From Spirochaetaceae bacterium (lineage in GTDB: Bacteria; Spirochaetota; Spirochaetia; SZUA-6; Bin103), in contig JAPPNY010000076.1 in assembly GCA_028818385.1 (NCBI GenBank), positions 1 to 24,331 on the forward strand: 24,331 nt of DNA, in the 5' to 3' direction. The notes beneath the pieces were generated by a model. That model saw nothing but the letters and a program-made list of their open reading frames with translations, was not told the DNA's origin and did no database searches. Shown here in pieces: positions 7,428-14,948 of the stretch. The translations under genes and the position numbers were made by a program. Each line of letters opens with the position of its first letter. Position 1 is the stretch's first letter.

Positions 7428-8408
7428 ATGAGCCTGTCGTTGCTGCGCGTCGTCGGCCGGCGGCTGATGAACGCCGTGCCGATCCTGCTGATCACGCTGG
7501 CCGTCGCCTTCTGGCTGATCCAGCTCGCGCCCGGCGACGTCTACAGCGAGTACGCACTCAACCCCGACATCCGCGCCGAGGACCTGGAGCGGTTCCGTGC
7601 CAACTTCGGCCTGGACCAGCCGTGGTACGTGCAGTTCGGGCGCTACCTGTGGAACGCCGCGCAGGGCGACTTCGGCTTCTCGCAGACCTTCAAGGCGCCG
7701 GTGTTCGTGCTGGTCAAGCAGCGCGCGGCCAACACGCTGCTGCTGTCGTTGGTGTCGCTGCTTCTGGCATGGGGGTTCTCGATCCCTGCCGGCATCATCG
7801 CCGCCGCGCGCCAGTACCGGTGGCAGGACCAGTCGATCGCGGTTCTCGCCTTCTTCGGCCTGTCGATCCCGAATTTCTTCCTGGCCGCCCTGCTGCTGTA
7901 CGTGATCTCGGCCACCGGGAGCTGGCTGCCGATCGGGGGCATGACGTCGATCGACCACGACCAGCTCTCCACCCTGGGGAAGATGTGGGACCTGGCCAAG
8001 CACCTGGTGGTGCCGGCGCTGGTGATCTCCACGGCGATCACGGCGTCGCTGACGCGCATCATGCGCGCCAACATGCTGGAGGTGCTGGGCCAGCAGTACA
8101 TCACCACCGCCCGCGCCAAGGGGCTGGCCGAGCGGGTCGTGATCCTCAAGCACGCGCTGCGCAACGCGGTCAACCCGATGATCACCCTGCTGGGCTTCAG
8201 CATCGGTGACATCCTGGGCGGCTCGGCGCTGGTGGAGATCGTCACCGGCTGGCCCGGGCTGGGCAAGCTGATCCTGTCGGCGCTGCTCAACCAGGACCCG
8301 TACCTGGTGTCCGGCAGCCTGATCTACGGGGTGATCCTGCTGATGATCGGCAACCTGGTGGCCGACATCCTGCTGGCGATCACCGACCCCCGGATCCGCG
8401 TGACATGA
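7428..8408 (+). CDS. ABC transporter permease, DppB/OppB type
   Basis: This 326-aa integral membrane subunit has the DppB plan: an N-terminal segment (RRLMNAVPILLITLAVAFWLI) followed by APGD and the periplasmic stretch with FGLDQPWYVQFGRYL, then five more membrane helices. The cytoplasmic EAA-type coupling loop is ARAKGLAERVVILKHALRNA, near residues 225-245, which docks onto the ATPases. The closing segment contains SLIYGVILLMIGNLVADILLAITDPRIR, typical of the family. The start is ATG 7428, with no good SD; a four-codon ORF with an SD lies just upstream. It overlaps the next permease by 4 nt (ATGA at 8405-8408). Confidence 0.93.
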   Translation: MSLSLLRVVGRRLMNAVPILLITLAVAFWLIQLAPGDVYSEYALNPDIRAEDLERFRANFGLDQPWYVQFGRYLWNAAQGDFGFSQTFKAPVFVLVKQRAANTLLLSLVSLLLAWGFSIPAGIIAAARQYRWQDQSIAVLAFFGLSIPNFFLAALLLYVISATGSWLPIGGMTSIDHDQLSTLGKMWDLAKHLVVPALVISTAITASLTRIMRANMLEVLGQQYITTARAKGLAERVVILKHALRNAVNPMITLLGFSIGDILGGSALVEIVTGWPGLGKLILSALLNQDPYLVSGSLIYGVILLMIGNLVADILLAITDPRIRVT

Positions 8409-9790
8409 GCGCTCCGGTCACGGCGAGCGCCGGCGCGGTCGACGAAGCGGTCGAGTCGCTGCTCGGCGGTTTCGTCAGGAAGTTCCGCAAGCACACGCTG
8501 GGCAAGATCGGCGCCGTGACGCTGGTCGTCCTGTACGCCCTGGCGCTGCTGGCCGACCCCCTGGCGCCGGCGACGATGCGCTGGACCGACAAGACCAAGT
8601 CCTACCAGCCGCCGACCCGCATCCACTTCAGCTACCTCGACGGCGGCAACGTGGTGGTGCGGCCGTTCGTCTTCGAGATGCACATCGTCAATCAGGCGCT
8701 GCGCACCTACGGCCGCGTGCCGCGCCACACCCTCCGCGTGATCTCGCAGGAGACGGTCGCCGGCCGCGGTGACCTGCGCGCCGTGGCCATGCAGGACTCG
8801 GCTGCCGCGCGCGCGAGCACGGCGGTCGCTGCGTTCCGGCGGCAATACGGGCTGCGGACAGACCACCCGGCGCTGGCCGAGCTGCGGTCGCTGATCGCGC
8901 AGGTCGAGCGCGACCCGAGCCGCGACCTGCACCGCACCGTGCGGCTCGACCTGGGTCTTCCGGCGACGCCGGTCGCGGAGTTGATCATCGCCAAGGGCAA
9001 CAAGAACTTCGTGAGCTTCTTCGCGCGCGGCGTGCCGTACCGGTTCCTGGGTACGTTCACGGCGCGCTGGCACCTGCTCACCTCGCCCACCGGAGGCTTC
9101 TTCCCGCTCGGCACCGACCATGCCGGCCGCGACCTCTTGTCGCGGCTGCTGCACGGCGCGCGCGTGTCCCTCACGGTCGGGCTGGTCGGCGCGACCATCA
9201 CGCTGGTGATCGGCCTGTTGATCGGCGGCGCCGCCGGCTACTTCGGCGGCGTGATCGACAACCTGCTGATGCGCTTCACGGAGGTGCTGCTGGCCTTCCC
9301 CGCGTTCTACCTGCTGCTGGCGCTGCGCGGCACCTTCCCGCCGACGCTCCACAGCGTGCAGGTCTACTTCCTGATCATCCTGATCGTCTCCTTCGTCATC
9401 TGGGGCGGCCTGGCGCGCATCGTGCGCGGCATGGTGCTCTCCCTGCGCTCGGAGGACTACGTGCTGGCCGCCCGCGCGCTCGGCCTGGGTCCGTTCAAGA
9501 TCATCGTGCGGCACGTTCTGCCGAACACGCTGTCCTACGTGATCGTGCACGTCACGCTGACCATCCCCGGCTTCATCCTGGGCGAGTCGACCCTGAGTTT
9601 CCTGGGGCTGGGCATCACCGAGCCGCAGTCGAGCTGGGGGCTGATGCTGTCGGTGTCGCGCGGCTACCGGATCTTCCAGGACTTCCCGTGGATCCTGGTG
9701 CCGGGCATCTTCATCTTCATCGCCATCATGGCGTGGAACTTCGTCGGCGACGGCCTGCGCGACGCGGTCGATCCGCGGAGCCGCGTATGA
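8405..9790 (+). CDS. ABC transporter permease, DppC/OppC type, with long periplasmic insertion
   Basis: At 461 aa this is much longer than the usual ~300 aa for DppC. TM1 lies near residues 35-52 (KIGAVTLVVLYALALLADPLA). The excess is an insertion of roughly 160 residues between TM1 and the conserved PLGTDHAGRDLLSRLLHGARVSL block. Part of it (near 133-180) looks helical and charged (AAARASTAVAAFRR, LAELRSLIAQVERD). The C-terminal half is canonical, with the coupling loop LAARALGLGPFKIIVRHVLPN and the ending MAWNFVGDGLRDAVDPR. Longer DppC-like proteins with an R-P-F-V segment in this loop exist in some phyla, so part of the insertion is family-typical. It overlaps both neighbours by 4 nt. Confidence 0.92.
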   Translation: MSAPVTASAGAVDEAVESLLGGFVRKFRKHTLGKIGAVTLVVLYALALLADPLAPATMRWTDKTKSYQPPTRIHFSYLDGGNVVVRPFVFEMHIVNQALRTYGRVPRHTLRVISQETVAGRGDLRAVAMQDSAAARASTAVAAFRRQYGLRTDHPALAELRSLIAQVERDPSRDLHRTVRLDLGLPATPVAELIIAKGNKNFVSFFARGVPYRFLGTFTARWHLLTSPTGGFFPLGTDHAGRDLLSRLLHGARVSLTVGLVGATITLVIGLLIGGAAGYFGGVIDNLLMRFTEVLLAFPAFYLLLALRGTFPPTLHSVQVYFLIILIVSFVIWGGLARIVRGMVLSLRSEDYVLAARALGLGPFKIIVRHVLPNTLSYVIVHVTLTIPGFILGESTLSFLGLGITEPQSSWGLMLSVSRGYRIFQDFPWILVPGIFIFIAIMAWNFVGDGLRDAVDPRSRV

Positions 9791-10809
9791 GCGGTACGGC
9801 GGGCGGCGCCACGATCCTGGACGTCCGGGACCTGCAGGTCAGCTTCCACCTGCACGACCACGTGGTGCGCGCCGTGGACGGCGTCGACCTGCACGTCGAG
9901 GAGGGCGAGACGGTCGGCTTGGTCGGCGAGTCCGGCTGCGGCAAGTCGGTGACCTCGCTGGCCGTGATGCGGCTCATCCCGCAGCCACCCGGGCGCATCG
10001 AGCGCGGCTCCATCCGCCTGCGCGGACGCGAGCTGACCGGCCTGAGCGACCGCGAGATTCGCGCCGTGCGCGGCAACGACATCTCCATGATCTTCCAGGA
10101 GCCGATGACCTCCCTGAACCCCGTCTACTCGATCGGCGACCAGATCGGCGAAGCCCTGACCCTGCACCGCGGCATGGACCGAGCCCAGGCGCGCCAGGAG
10201 GCGGTCCGGCTGCTTGGCCTGGTCGGCATGTCCGACCCGGACTCGCGGGTCCGCGACTATCCGTTTCAGCTCTCCGGGGGACTCCGGCAGCGGGCGATGA
10301 TCGCCATCGCGCTGGCCTGCGAGCCGGCCCTGCTGATCGCGGACGAGCCCACCACGGCGCTGGACGTCACCATCCAGGCGCAGATCCTCCGGCTGATGCG
10401 GTCGCTGAAGGAGCGGGTGCACACCTCGATCATCTTCATCACCCACGACCTGGCGGTGGTGGCCGGTTTCGTCGACCGCGTCGTGGTGATGTACGCCGGC
10501 GTGGTGGTCGAGTCGGCGCCGGTGCGCACGATCTTCAAGAAGCCGCAGCACCCGTACACGCAGGGACTGCTGGCCTCGGTGCCCGTGCTGACCGGCCCGG
10601 CCTCGCGGGAGCCGCTGCGCGCCATCCCCGGGCACCTGCCCGATCCGCGCCGGCGGATCTCCGGCTGCCGTTTCGCGGAGCGCTGCCCGCACGCCATGGC
10701 GCGCTGCACCGAGGCGGAGCCGGCGCTGACCTCGCTCGACGAGACCCACCAGGTGCGCTGCTTCCTGCACGGCGAGGCGGCGCGGCCGGTGGAGGAGCGC
10801 CTGCCGTGA
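9787..10809 (+). CDS. ABC transporter ATP-binding protein, DppD/OppD type
   Basis: This is a 340-aa protein from the ATG at 9787, which overlaps the permease stop as ATGA; an open extension upstream was rejected because it lies wholly within the permease gene. Walker A is GESGCGKS at 47-54, the Q-loop Gln is Q104 ([10 protein letters not shown]), the signature is LSGGLRQR from 162, Walker B is LLIADE at 182-187 and the H-loop is H220. The C-terminal oligopeptide-transporter domain starts around [12 protein letters not shown] and holds a Cys cluster ([15 protein letters not shown], later RCF). Such clusters bind an iron-sulfur centre in some Dpp/Opp ATPases. It forms the ATPase heterodimer with the next gene product. 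Confidence 0.94.
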   Translation: MSGTAGGATILDVRDLQVSFHLHDHVVRAVDGVDLHVEEGETVGLVGESGCGKSVTSLAVMRLIPQPPGRIERGSIRLRGRELTGLSDREIRAVRGNDISMIFQEPMTSLNPVYSIGDQIGEALTLHRGMDRAQARQEAVRLLGLVGMSDPDSRVRDYPFQLSGGLRQRAMIAIALACEPALLIADEPTTALDVTIQAQILRLMRSLKERVHTSIIFITHDLAVVAGFVDRVVVMYAGVVVESAPVRTIFKKPQHPYTQGLLASVPVLTGPASREPLRAIPGHLPDPRRRISGCRFAERCPHAMARCTEAEPALTSLDETHQVRCFLHGEAARPVEERLP

Positions 10810-11906
10810 ACGACGCGCCGCTGGTCCAGGTCACGGACCTGCGCAAGGAGTTCGCGGTGAAGGCAGGCGGGTTCGCCCGCTCCCGCGGGACGCTCACCGC
10901 CGTGAACGACCTCACGCTGGCCATCCGGCACGGCGAGACGCTGGGCATGGTCGGCGAGTCCGGCTGCGGCAAGACCACGGTCGGTCGCTGCCTGCTGCGC
11001 CTCTACGAACCGGAGCGCGGGCGCGTGTTCCTGGACGCCGATCCGGCGGTCGCCGACCAGGTGGTGGAGCTGGACCGGGAAGCGCGCGCGCTGGACGGGT
11101 CAGCCGACGCGAAGCGCCGGGTCCGCGAGATCCGCGCCCGCGCCGACTCGCTGGCAGCGGGCCTGGACCTGCTCAGCATGGACCGCGCGCAGGTCAAGCA
11201 GGCGCGGCGCAAGCTGCAGATCGTGTTCCAGGACCCGTGGGCGTCGCTCAACCCGCGCATGCTGGTGGGGGACATCCTCACCGAGGGGCCGCGCGAGTTC
11301 GGCGTCACCGGCGGGGCCGTGCTCGGCGACCTCACCGGCAAGCTGCTGGACATGGTCGGCATGCCCCGGCACGCCGCCGGCCGCTACCCGCACCAGTTCT
11401 CCGGCGGCCAGCGGCAACGCATCGGCATCGCGCGGGCGCTGGCCCTGGAGCCGGAACTGATCGTCGCCGACGAGCCGGTGTCGGCGCTGGACGTCTCCAT
11501 CCAGGCGCAGATCGTCAACCTGCTGCTCGATCTGCAGCGCGAGATGGGGCTGGCCTACCTGTTCATCGCCCACGACCTGAGCATCGTCCGCTACGTCTCC
11601 AACCGCATCGCGGTGATGTACCTCGGCCACCTGGTGGAGCTGGGCGAGGCGCAGGCGGTCTGCGAACGGCCGCGCCATCCATACACGATCAGTCTGATGT
11701 CCGCGGTCCCGGTCGCCGACCCCGACGCCCCGCCGGCCGACCGGCCGCTGGAAGGTGACGTGCCGAGCCCGGTGAATCCGCCCCCCGGCTGTCCGTTCCA
11801 CCCCCGCTGCCCGCAGGCCATCGACGAGTGCCGCCGCTCGATGCCGGCCCTCACCACCACCGCCGACGGCCACACCTTCGCCTGCCACAACCCGCCGACG
11901 CCCTGA
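10806..11906 (+). CDS. ABC transporter ATP-binding protein, DppF/OppF type
   Basis: This 366-aa protein starts with GTG at 10806, overlapping the previous stop as GTGA. Walker A is GESGCGKT at 50-57, Q-loop Q142 ([11 protein letters not shown]), signature FSGGQRQR from 198, Walker B LIVADE and H-loop H256. Compared with textbook DppF there is an extra charged, probably helical stretch of ~60 residues (about 78-135, rich in Arg, Asp and Ala) between Walker A and the Q-loop. The C-terminal domain has the Cys cluster [15 protein letters not shown] and a final FACHNP. Last gene of the importer set; it ends facing the antitoxin remnant, and no clear terminator was found. Confidence 0.94.
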   Translation: MNDAPLVQVTDLRKEFAVKAGGFARSRGTLTAVNDLTLAIRHGETLGMVGESGCGKTTVGRCLLRLYEPERGRVFLDADPAVADQVVELDREARALDGSADAKRRVREIRARADSLAAGLDLLSMDRAQVKQARRKLQIVFQDPWASLNPRMLVGDILTEGPREFGVTGGAVLGDLTGKLLDMVGMPRHAAGRYPHQFSGGQRQRIGIARALALEPELIVADEPVSALDVSIQAQIVNLLLDLQREMGLAYLFIAHDLSIVRYVSNRIAVMYLGHLVELGEAQAVCERPRHPYTISLMSAVPVADPDAPPADRPLEGDVPSPVNPPPGCPFHPRCPQAIDECRRSMPALTTTADGHTFACHNPPTP

Positions 11907-12028
11907 AACGCCCGAGCCGTTTCGATCAGTTTCCTCGCGACGTCCCGCGCGATCTCCAGGGTTCGGTCACCGTCCGGCCCTGCGCAACGAGCCCTGGTAT
12001 CTCTTCGGTGGTCGCCAGGTACACGCCC

Positions 12029-12041
12029 TGCGGTGGTAGAC
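12029..12041 (+). repeat. 13-bp direct repeat, left copy (possible island boundary)
   Basis: TGCGGTGGTAGAC is found here and again in the same orientation at 20370-20382, so the pair brackets the whole accessory island (8.3 kb apart). This copy lies in the HicB remnant. No integrase or transposase accompanies it, so an attachment-site reading is speculative. Confidence 0.3.
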
Positions 12042-12068
12042 GGCTGGCCTCGGCGGCACCGCGCCGAA

Positions 12069-12124
12069 GTTCACTGCTCGGAAGTGAGCTCTGAAGCAGA
12101 GTCCGCGGCGGCGCTTCCGAGTTC
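12069..12124. repeat. 56-nt imperfect palindromic repeat, copy A
   Basis: It aligns without gaps to 13531-13586, with 37 of 56 positions identical by hand count. Shared blocks are GTTCA, GCTCGGAA, CTCTGAAG and CCGAGTTC. Arms CTCGGAAG (12077-12084) and CTTCCGAG (12114-12121) can pair. It lies just downstream of the AlbA_2 gene. Confidence 0.4.
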
Positions 12125-12180
12125 ATTGCCGCGCAAACGGTCGAGCAACATTCGCGTTCAGTCGCTACGCACCATCTTGC

Positions 12181-13536
12181 TCACCGGCCGGTTCGCACGT
12201 AGCGCCTCTTGGGATCTCGCGGACCGCTGCCCACTTCGCGGACCAGTCCGCGCGACACCAGCTTCGCGAGGCGCGTACGCGTGGCGCGCGACGACCGTCC
12301 GATGGCCGCGGCGACTTCGCTCGTGCTGCGCCCGTCGGCATGCCCCAGCAGGGCGAGGATCGACCGATCGACCGCATCGACCGACACGGCCCCCGTCATC
12401 TCGGTCCGAATGGTGACCCGCAGCCGAAGGCCGACCTCCTCCCACACCGGAGCAGCCAAGCCGGACTCGCGACATGAGGCGATCATGCGCTGGATGCCGC
12501 TTCCCCATTGCTCCACGAGTCCGAGCTCGTGAAACACGCGCCCGATCGTGCGATTGCGCAACTTCGAGATCCCCAGCGGCAGATCGTCGAGGGTGAGCCC
12601 AAACGGCAGCAGGCCCGGGTTTTCCACCTCCAGCCGATCGTCGAAGATCGCGACCCGGATCGGCGCACCTCGCTGCGAGTAGTCCGCGTGGGCGACGGCG
12701 TTGACGATCGCCTCGCGGACCGCGGCCGGCGGCAGGTTCCACCGCTCCTCACGCCGAACCGGACCGATGGACGCACCATGCAGCGCGTGCTTGCGCACGA
12801 ACTCGACGGCCTCTGCGATCGCCGTGATGAGCGGCATCTTGAGGTCCGCATGGTCGAGAATGGCCGCCTTGTCGGTTCCCGCGAAGCGGCCGGCCTGGAT
12901 CCAGGCGTCGGGGAAGTGAGCGAGGCGATCGGCTCCGAAGAGCAGCACTCCGCCCGCGGTAGGCACCAGCCGACCCTGATGACGGGTGAAGAGCCGGAGC
13001 GTTTCGAGGTTGCGGCGTGTCAGTTTCCGCGCAGGCGCGCTGAACTCGGAAGCGACTCGGAAGTCGACCGCTTCCGAGTTCAGTGCCGGAAGCGGCTGCT
13101 CATCGAACGAATCGCCGGCGGCATAGCGCTGCATTTCGGCGATCAGCGGCGCATCCGCCAAGCGATTGGATGAACCTACCCGCACGTACGCGCCGGCTCG
13201 GAGCCCTTCCCGCGCGATGAAGTGCGGTCGCGCCGGGCTCGGATGGACGTGGACCGCCAGCACCTGCAGGTTCCGGAACGTGAGGATCTGCAGGTCCGGC
13301 AGCAGGCGTGGCCTGACCGAATCACTGATCATGTTGGCTGCTCGTTCCTCTACATCCAGCGGGTTCTCCACGCCACGCACGTGCGCGGTTCGGTCCTCGA
13401 CCCCGATGAGAATCGTCCCGCCGGTCGTATTGGCGAACGCAACGACCGTGCGCAGCATGCCAGCCGGCGAGGAGAGATCACGCTTGAACTCCAGATCCTT
13501 GCCCTCGGGCCTGCGCAGCATCCGCACGAGGTTCAT
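12181..13536 (-). CDS. AlbA_2/Schlafen-like ATP-binding protein with C-terminal winged helix
   Basis: This 451-aa protein starts from ATG 13536 (MNLVRMLRRPEG); a GTG at 13602 in the same frame is possible but its GGAGG sits directly against the codon. The N-terminal AlbA_2 (Schlafen-type) domain covers about 8-125 with DLEFKRD and GGTILIGVED. A GHKL-type ATP-binding half follows, with REAIVNAVAHADY (274-286) and the LEVENPGLLPFGLT region. The C-terminal winged helix (about 395-450) has SEVAAAIGRSSRATRTRLAKL. Proteins with this layout are annotated as putative regulators or RecG-like helicases, and many sit near defence or toxin genes. It follows the MazF-like gene by 84 nt but is much more GC-rich (45/60 at 12241) than the operon before it, so it may have a different origin. 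Possible regulator of the island; role unproven. Confidence 0.85.
   Translation of the reverse strand: MNLVRMLRRPEGKDLEFKRDLSSPAGMLRTVVAFANTTGGTILIGVEDRTAHVRGVENPLDVEERAANMISDSVRPRLLPDLQILTFRNLQVLAVHVHPSPARPHFIAREGLRAGAYVRVGSSNRLADAPLIAEMQRYAAGDSFDEQPLPALNSEAVDFRVASEFSAPARKLTRRNLETLRLFTRHQGRLVPTAGGVLLFGADRLAHFPDAWIQAGRFAGTDKAAILDHADLKMPLITAIAEAVEFVRKHALHGASIGPVRREERWNLPPAAVREAIVNAVAHADYSQRGAPIRVAIFDDRLEVENPGLLPFGLTLDDLPLGISKLRNRTIGRVFHELGLVEQWGSGIQRMIASCRESGLAAPVWEEVGLRLRVTIRTEMTGAVSVDAVDRSILALLGHADGRSTSEVAAAIGRSSRATRTRLAKLVSRGLVREVGSGPRDPKRRYVRTGR
13040..13083. repeat. 15-bp perfect inverted repeat inside the AlbA_2 gene, copy C
   Basis: CTGAACTCGGAAGCG (13040-13054) and CGCTTCCGAGTTCAG (13069-13083) are perfect reverse complements around a 14-nt loop that contains a further ACTCGGAAG. 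The right arm and following bases resemble copy A (CGCTTCCGAGTTCA then GCCG). In protein it encodes the stretch NSEAVDFRVASEFS, so it is in frame and tolerated. Confidence 0.5.
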
Positions 13537-13586
13537 AGCTCGGAAAAATACTCTGAAGGGACGGTCGTCGCCAAGCTCCCGAGTTC
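13531..13586. repeat. 56-nt imperfect palindromic repeat, copy B, over the AlbA_2 gene start
   Basis: The partner of the element at 12069-12124. It spans the proposed ATG (13536) and the 50 nt upstream of the AlbA_2-type gene, where an operator or leader hairpin would be expected. Copies on both sides of that gene could be binding sites for its winged helix or footprints of a mobile palindromic element. Confidence 0.4.
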
Positions 13587-13620
13587 GCCTTGCAGTCGGC
13601 ACCCTCCCCGTTCGGAAAGG

Positions 13621-13941
13621 TCAGCCCAGACCGAGGAAGCCGCGGATTGAGAGGTCCAATCGCCCCATGTTCATCGAGTCGAGACAGCCGATCCGATCTC
13701 TGAGTTTCTGTCGAGGCACCGTCGTGACCTTGTCCGTCATGATCCGTGAATCGGAACGCAGCCCATTGTCATCGGTCGCCAAAACCATCGGACGGAACAC
13801 CGACGCTACCGGATGCGTAGTAAACAGACAGATCGTTACCGAGGCCGTGTCCTCGAATCGATCGTCCTGTATGATCACGGCAGGGCGAGGTTTCCCAGCG
13901 TAACCCGGACCCGCCACCGTCCACACTTCTCCACGCTTCAT
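13621..13941 (-). CDS. MazF/PemK-like toxin
   Basis: This 106-aa protein carries the MazF pattern: MKRGEVWTVAGPG at the start, GKPRPAVIIQDD near 16-27, a central TICLFTTHP strand, then SRIMTDKVTTVPRQKL near 64-79 and IGCLD. MazF proteins are sequence-specific mRNA/rRNA endoribonucleases neutralised by an antitoxin whose flexible C-terminus fills the active groove. The conserved Arg in GKPRP and the Thr/Asp region near S-R-I-M-T-D suggest an intact enzyme. There is no separate antitoxin gene upstream. Instead the start overlaps the 336-aa gene by 4 nt (ATGA at 13938-13941), has no SD, and must be translationally coupled to it. That protein ends with a MazE-like tail, which would be the antidote. 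Confidence 0.87.
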   Translation of the reverse strand: MKRGEVWTVAGPGYAGKPRPAVIIQDDRFEDTASVTICLFTTHPVASVFRPMVLATDDNGLRSDSRIMTDKVTTVPRQKLRDRIGCLDSMNMGRLDLSIRGFLGLG

Positions 13942-14948
13942 GCGTCGGCCGTGTCCGTGATCGCGTCGATGAACGCCTGATCTTCGCTCTCACCGGCGCT
14001 CTCGGCTACGGCCTTCGATTCCTGGCGAGCAATCTCACGAAAGCCGGGATCCTGCCATCGCTGCCTCTCGGCGGCTTGATGAACGTCCCAAAGAACCCCA
14101 TTCATGATCTCGACGATCTCGCCGAACTCCAGGACGCCAAGCTCACGCGCCGCAGCGAGAGCGCTGATTCTGCGTACTGTCCGAATCAGCGCATCGGTAT
14201 CGCGAAGAATCGATTTCGGCTCAACCGCAAGGAGTCTCGCCAAACTAGCAACAAACGCATCCACCACGACCGTGGACCCGAACACGGAATTGCGAGAAAC
14301 GATCATGACGATCAGCCTCTCCCAGTAGTCCTTGCTCCGTCTCACCACGTCCCGGACCATTGCCTTCGGTACTACGCCGCTACGCTCCGCGATGCGGGCC
14401 ACCAGCCGTTCCCGCCACCATGCCCGCGCCAACGGACAGTCCACGTACACACTCTTGTTGCCGCGAGCCTCGGGTAAGCCGCTCATGTGTCGTATCACGG
14501 ACCGCACGCAGTCATCGACAGGTTTCGGCTCGTCGCTCGCAAGCGCCCGGTCGATACGCTGCGCTCCTGTTGCGGAAGCGCTTCCGTTCACCGCCAGATA
14601 AGAAGAGAGTATGCGTCCTCCTTCGATGTGCTGTAGGGTGACGGCTGCCCAGAAAGTAGGGCTGCACGCAAATCGCGGAGCGAACTCGCACCATATCCGA
14701 TAGAGTCCTTCCTCTACGTCGGGCGGGGGTTCGCGGTACACCTGCTCGGACAACTCTTCTTCATACAGCGGTACCCTGTTACCCTCCGCGATCAGTCCCC
14801 GGTCCGTCAGGAGGGTCACGAATCGGTCGTTGTCCAGCGTCGTTTCGAGAAACTCTCGCTGTCGGGCAGTCCCCTTCTCACTCAACAACTCTTTTCGGAA
14901 CCGAGTGTACGCTGCGCCGTCGAACTCCTGATACGGCAAATCACTCAT
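13938..14948 (-). CDS. Uncharacterised island protein with a MazE-like C-terminal tail
   Basis: This is a 336-aa soluble protein without a signal peptide. Residues 1-290 are mostly helical and not confidently recognised. The layout around SPTFWAAVTLQHI and the later CPLARAWWRERLVARIAE reminds me of DUF6339-type proteins found next to defence genes, but this is a weak memory-based match. Residues ~297-336 (RWQDPGFREIARQESKAV, then AESAGESEDQAFIDAI and an acidic end) resemble the C-terminal half of DUF3018/MazE-type antitoxins, with PGF, a basic RxxS segment and a terminal FID. The ATG overlaps the end of the nuclease-like gene by 8 nt (14941-14948), and its stop overlaps the MazF-like start. 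It may link the operon's main complex to toxin control. Confidence 0.8.
   Translation of the reverse strand: MSDLPYQEFDGAAYTRFRKELLSEKGTARQREFLETTLDNDRFVTLLTDRGLIAEGNRVPLYEEELSEQVYREPPPDVEEGLYRIWCEFAPRFACSPTFWAAVTLQHIEGGRILSSYLAVNGSASATGAQRIDRALASDEPKPVDDCVRSVIRHMSGLPEARGNKSVYVDCPLARAWWRERLVARIAERSGVVPKAMVRDVVRRSKDYWERLIVMIVSRNSVFGSTVVVDAFVASLARLLAVEPKSILRDTDALIRTVRRISALAAARELGVLEFGEIVEIMNGVLWDVHQAAERQRWQDPGFREIARQESKAVAESAGESEDQAFIDAITDTADA

Larger units (their letters stand above)
11907..12126 (-). pseudogene. Frameshifted, truncated HicB-type antitoxin remnant
   Basis: Read on the minus strand, 12045-11962 encodes SRLPPQGVYLATTEEIPGL followed by VAQGRTVTE, the core of a common HicB-family antitoxin. 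After GTGACCGA near 11963 one base appears to be missing. Shifting frame gives TLEIARDVARKLIETA (11962-11915), exactly how this family continues. The shifted frame has no stop of its own and runs into the antisense of the importer ATPase gene. The usual N-terminal strand (a start followed by ISLVIE-like residues) is also gone. No HicA toxin is visible. Residues before SRLPP come from repeat DNA rather than from HicB. The family match is from memory of the consensus; the frameshift is directly visible. Confidence 0.68.

Noticed and set aside
8324..9550. Minus-strand open frame of 408 codons across the DppC-type gene
   Set aside because: Composition (Arg, Gln, Ala, His-rich) is that of antisense GC-rich DNA, and the opposite strand is a well-conserved permease.
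12181..13602. GTG at 13602 as the start of the AlbA_2 gene
   Set aside because: The GGAGG sits directly against the codon with no spacer, and the extra 22 residues do not fit the family N-terminus. ATG 13536 fits better, although its SD is weak.
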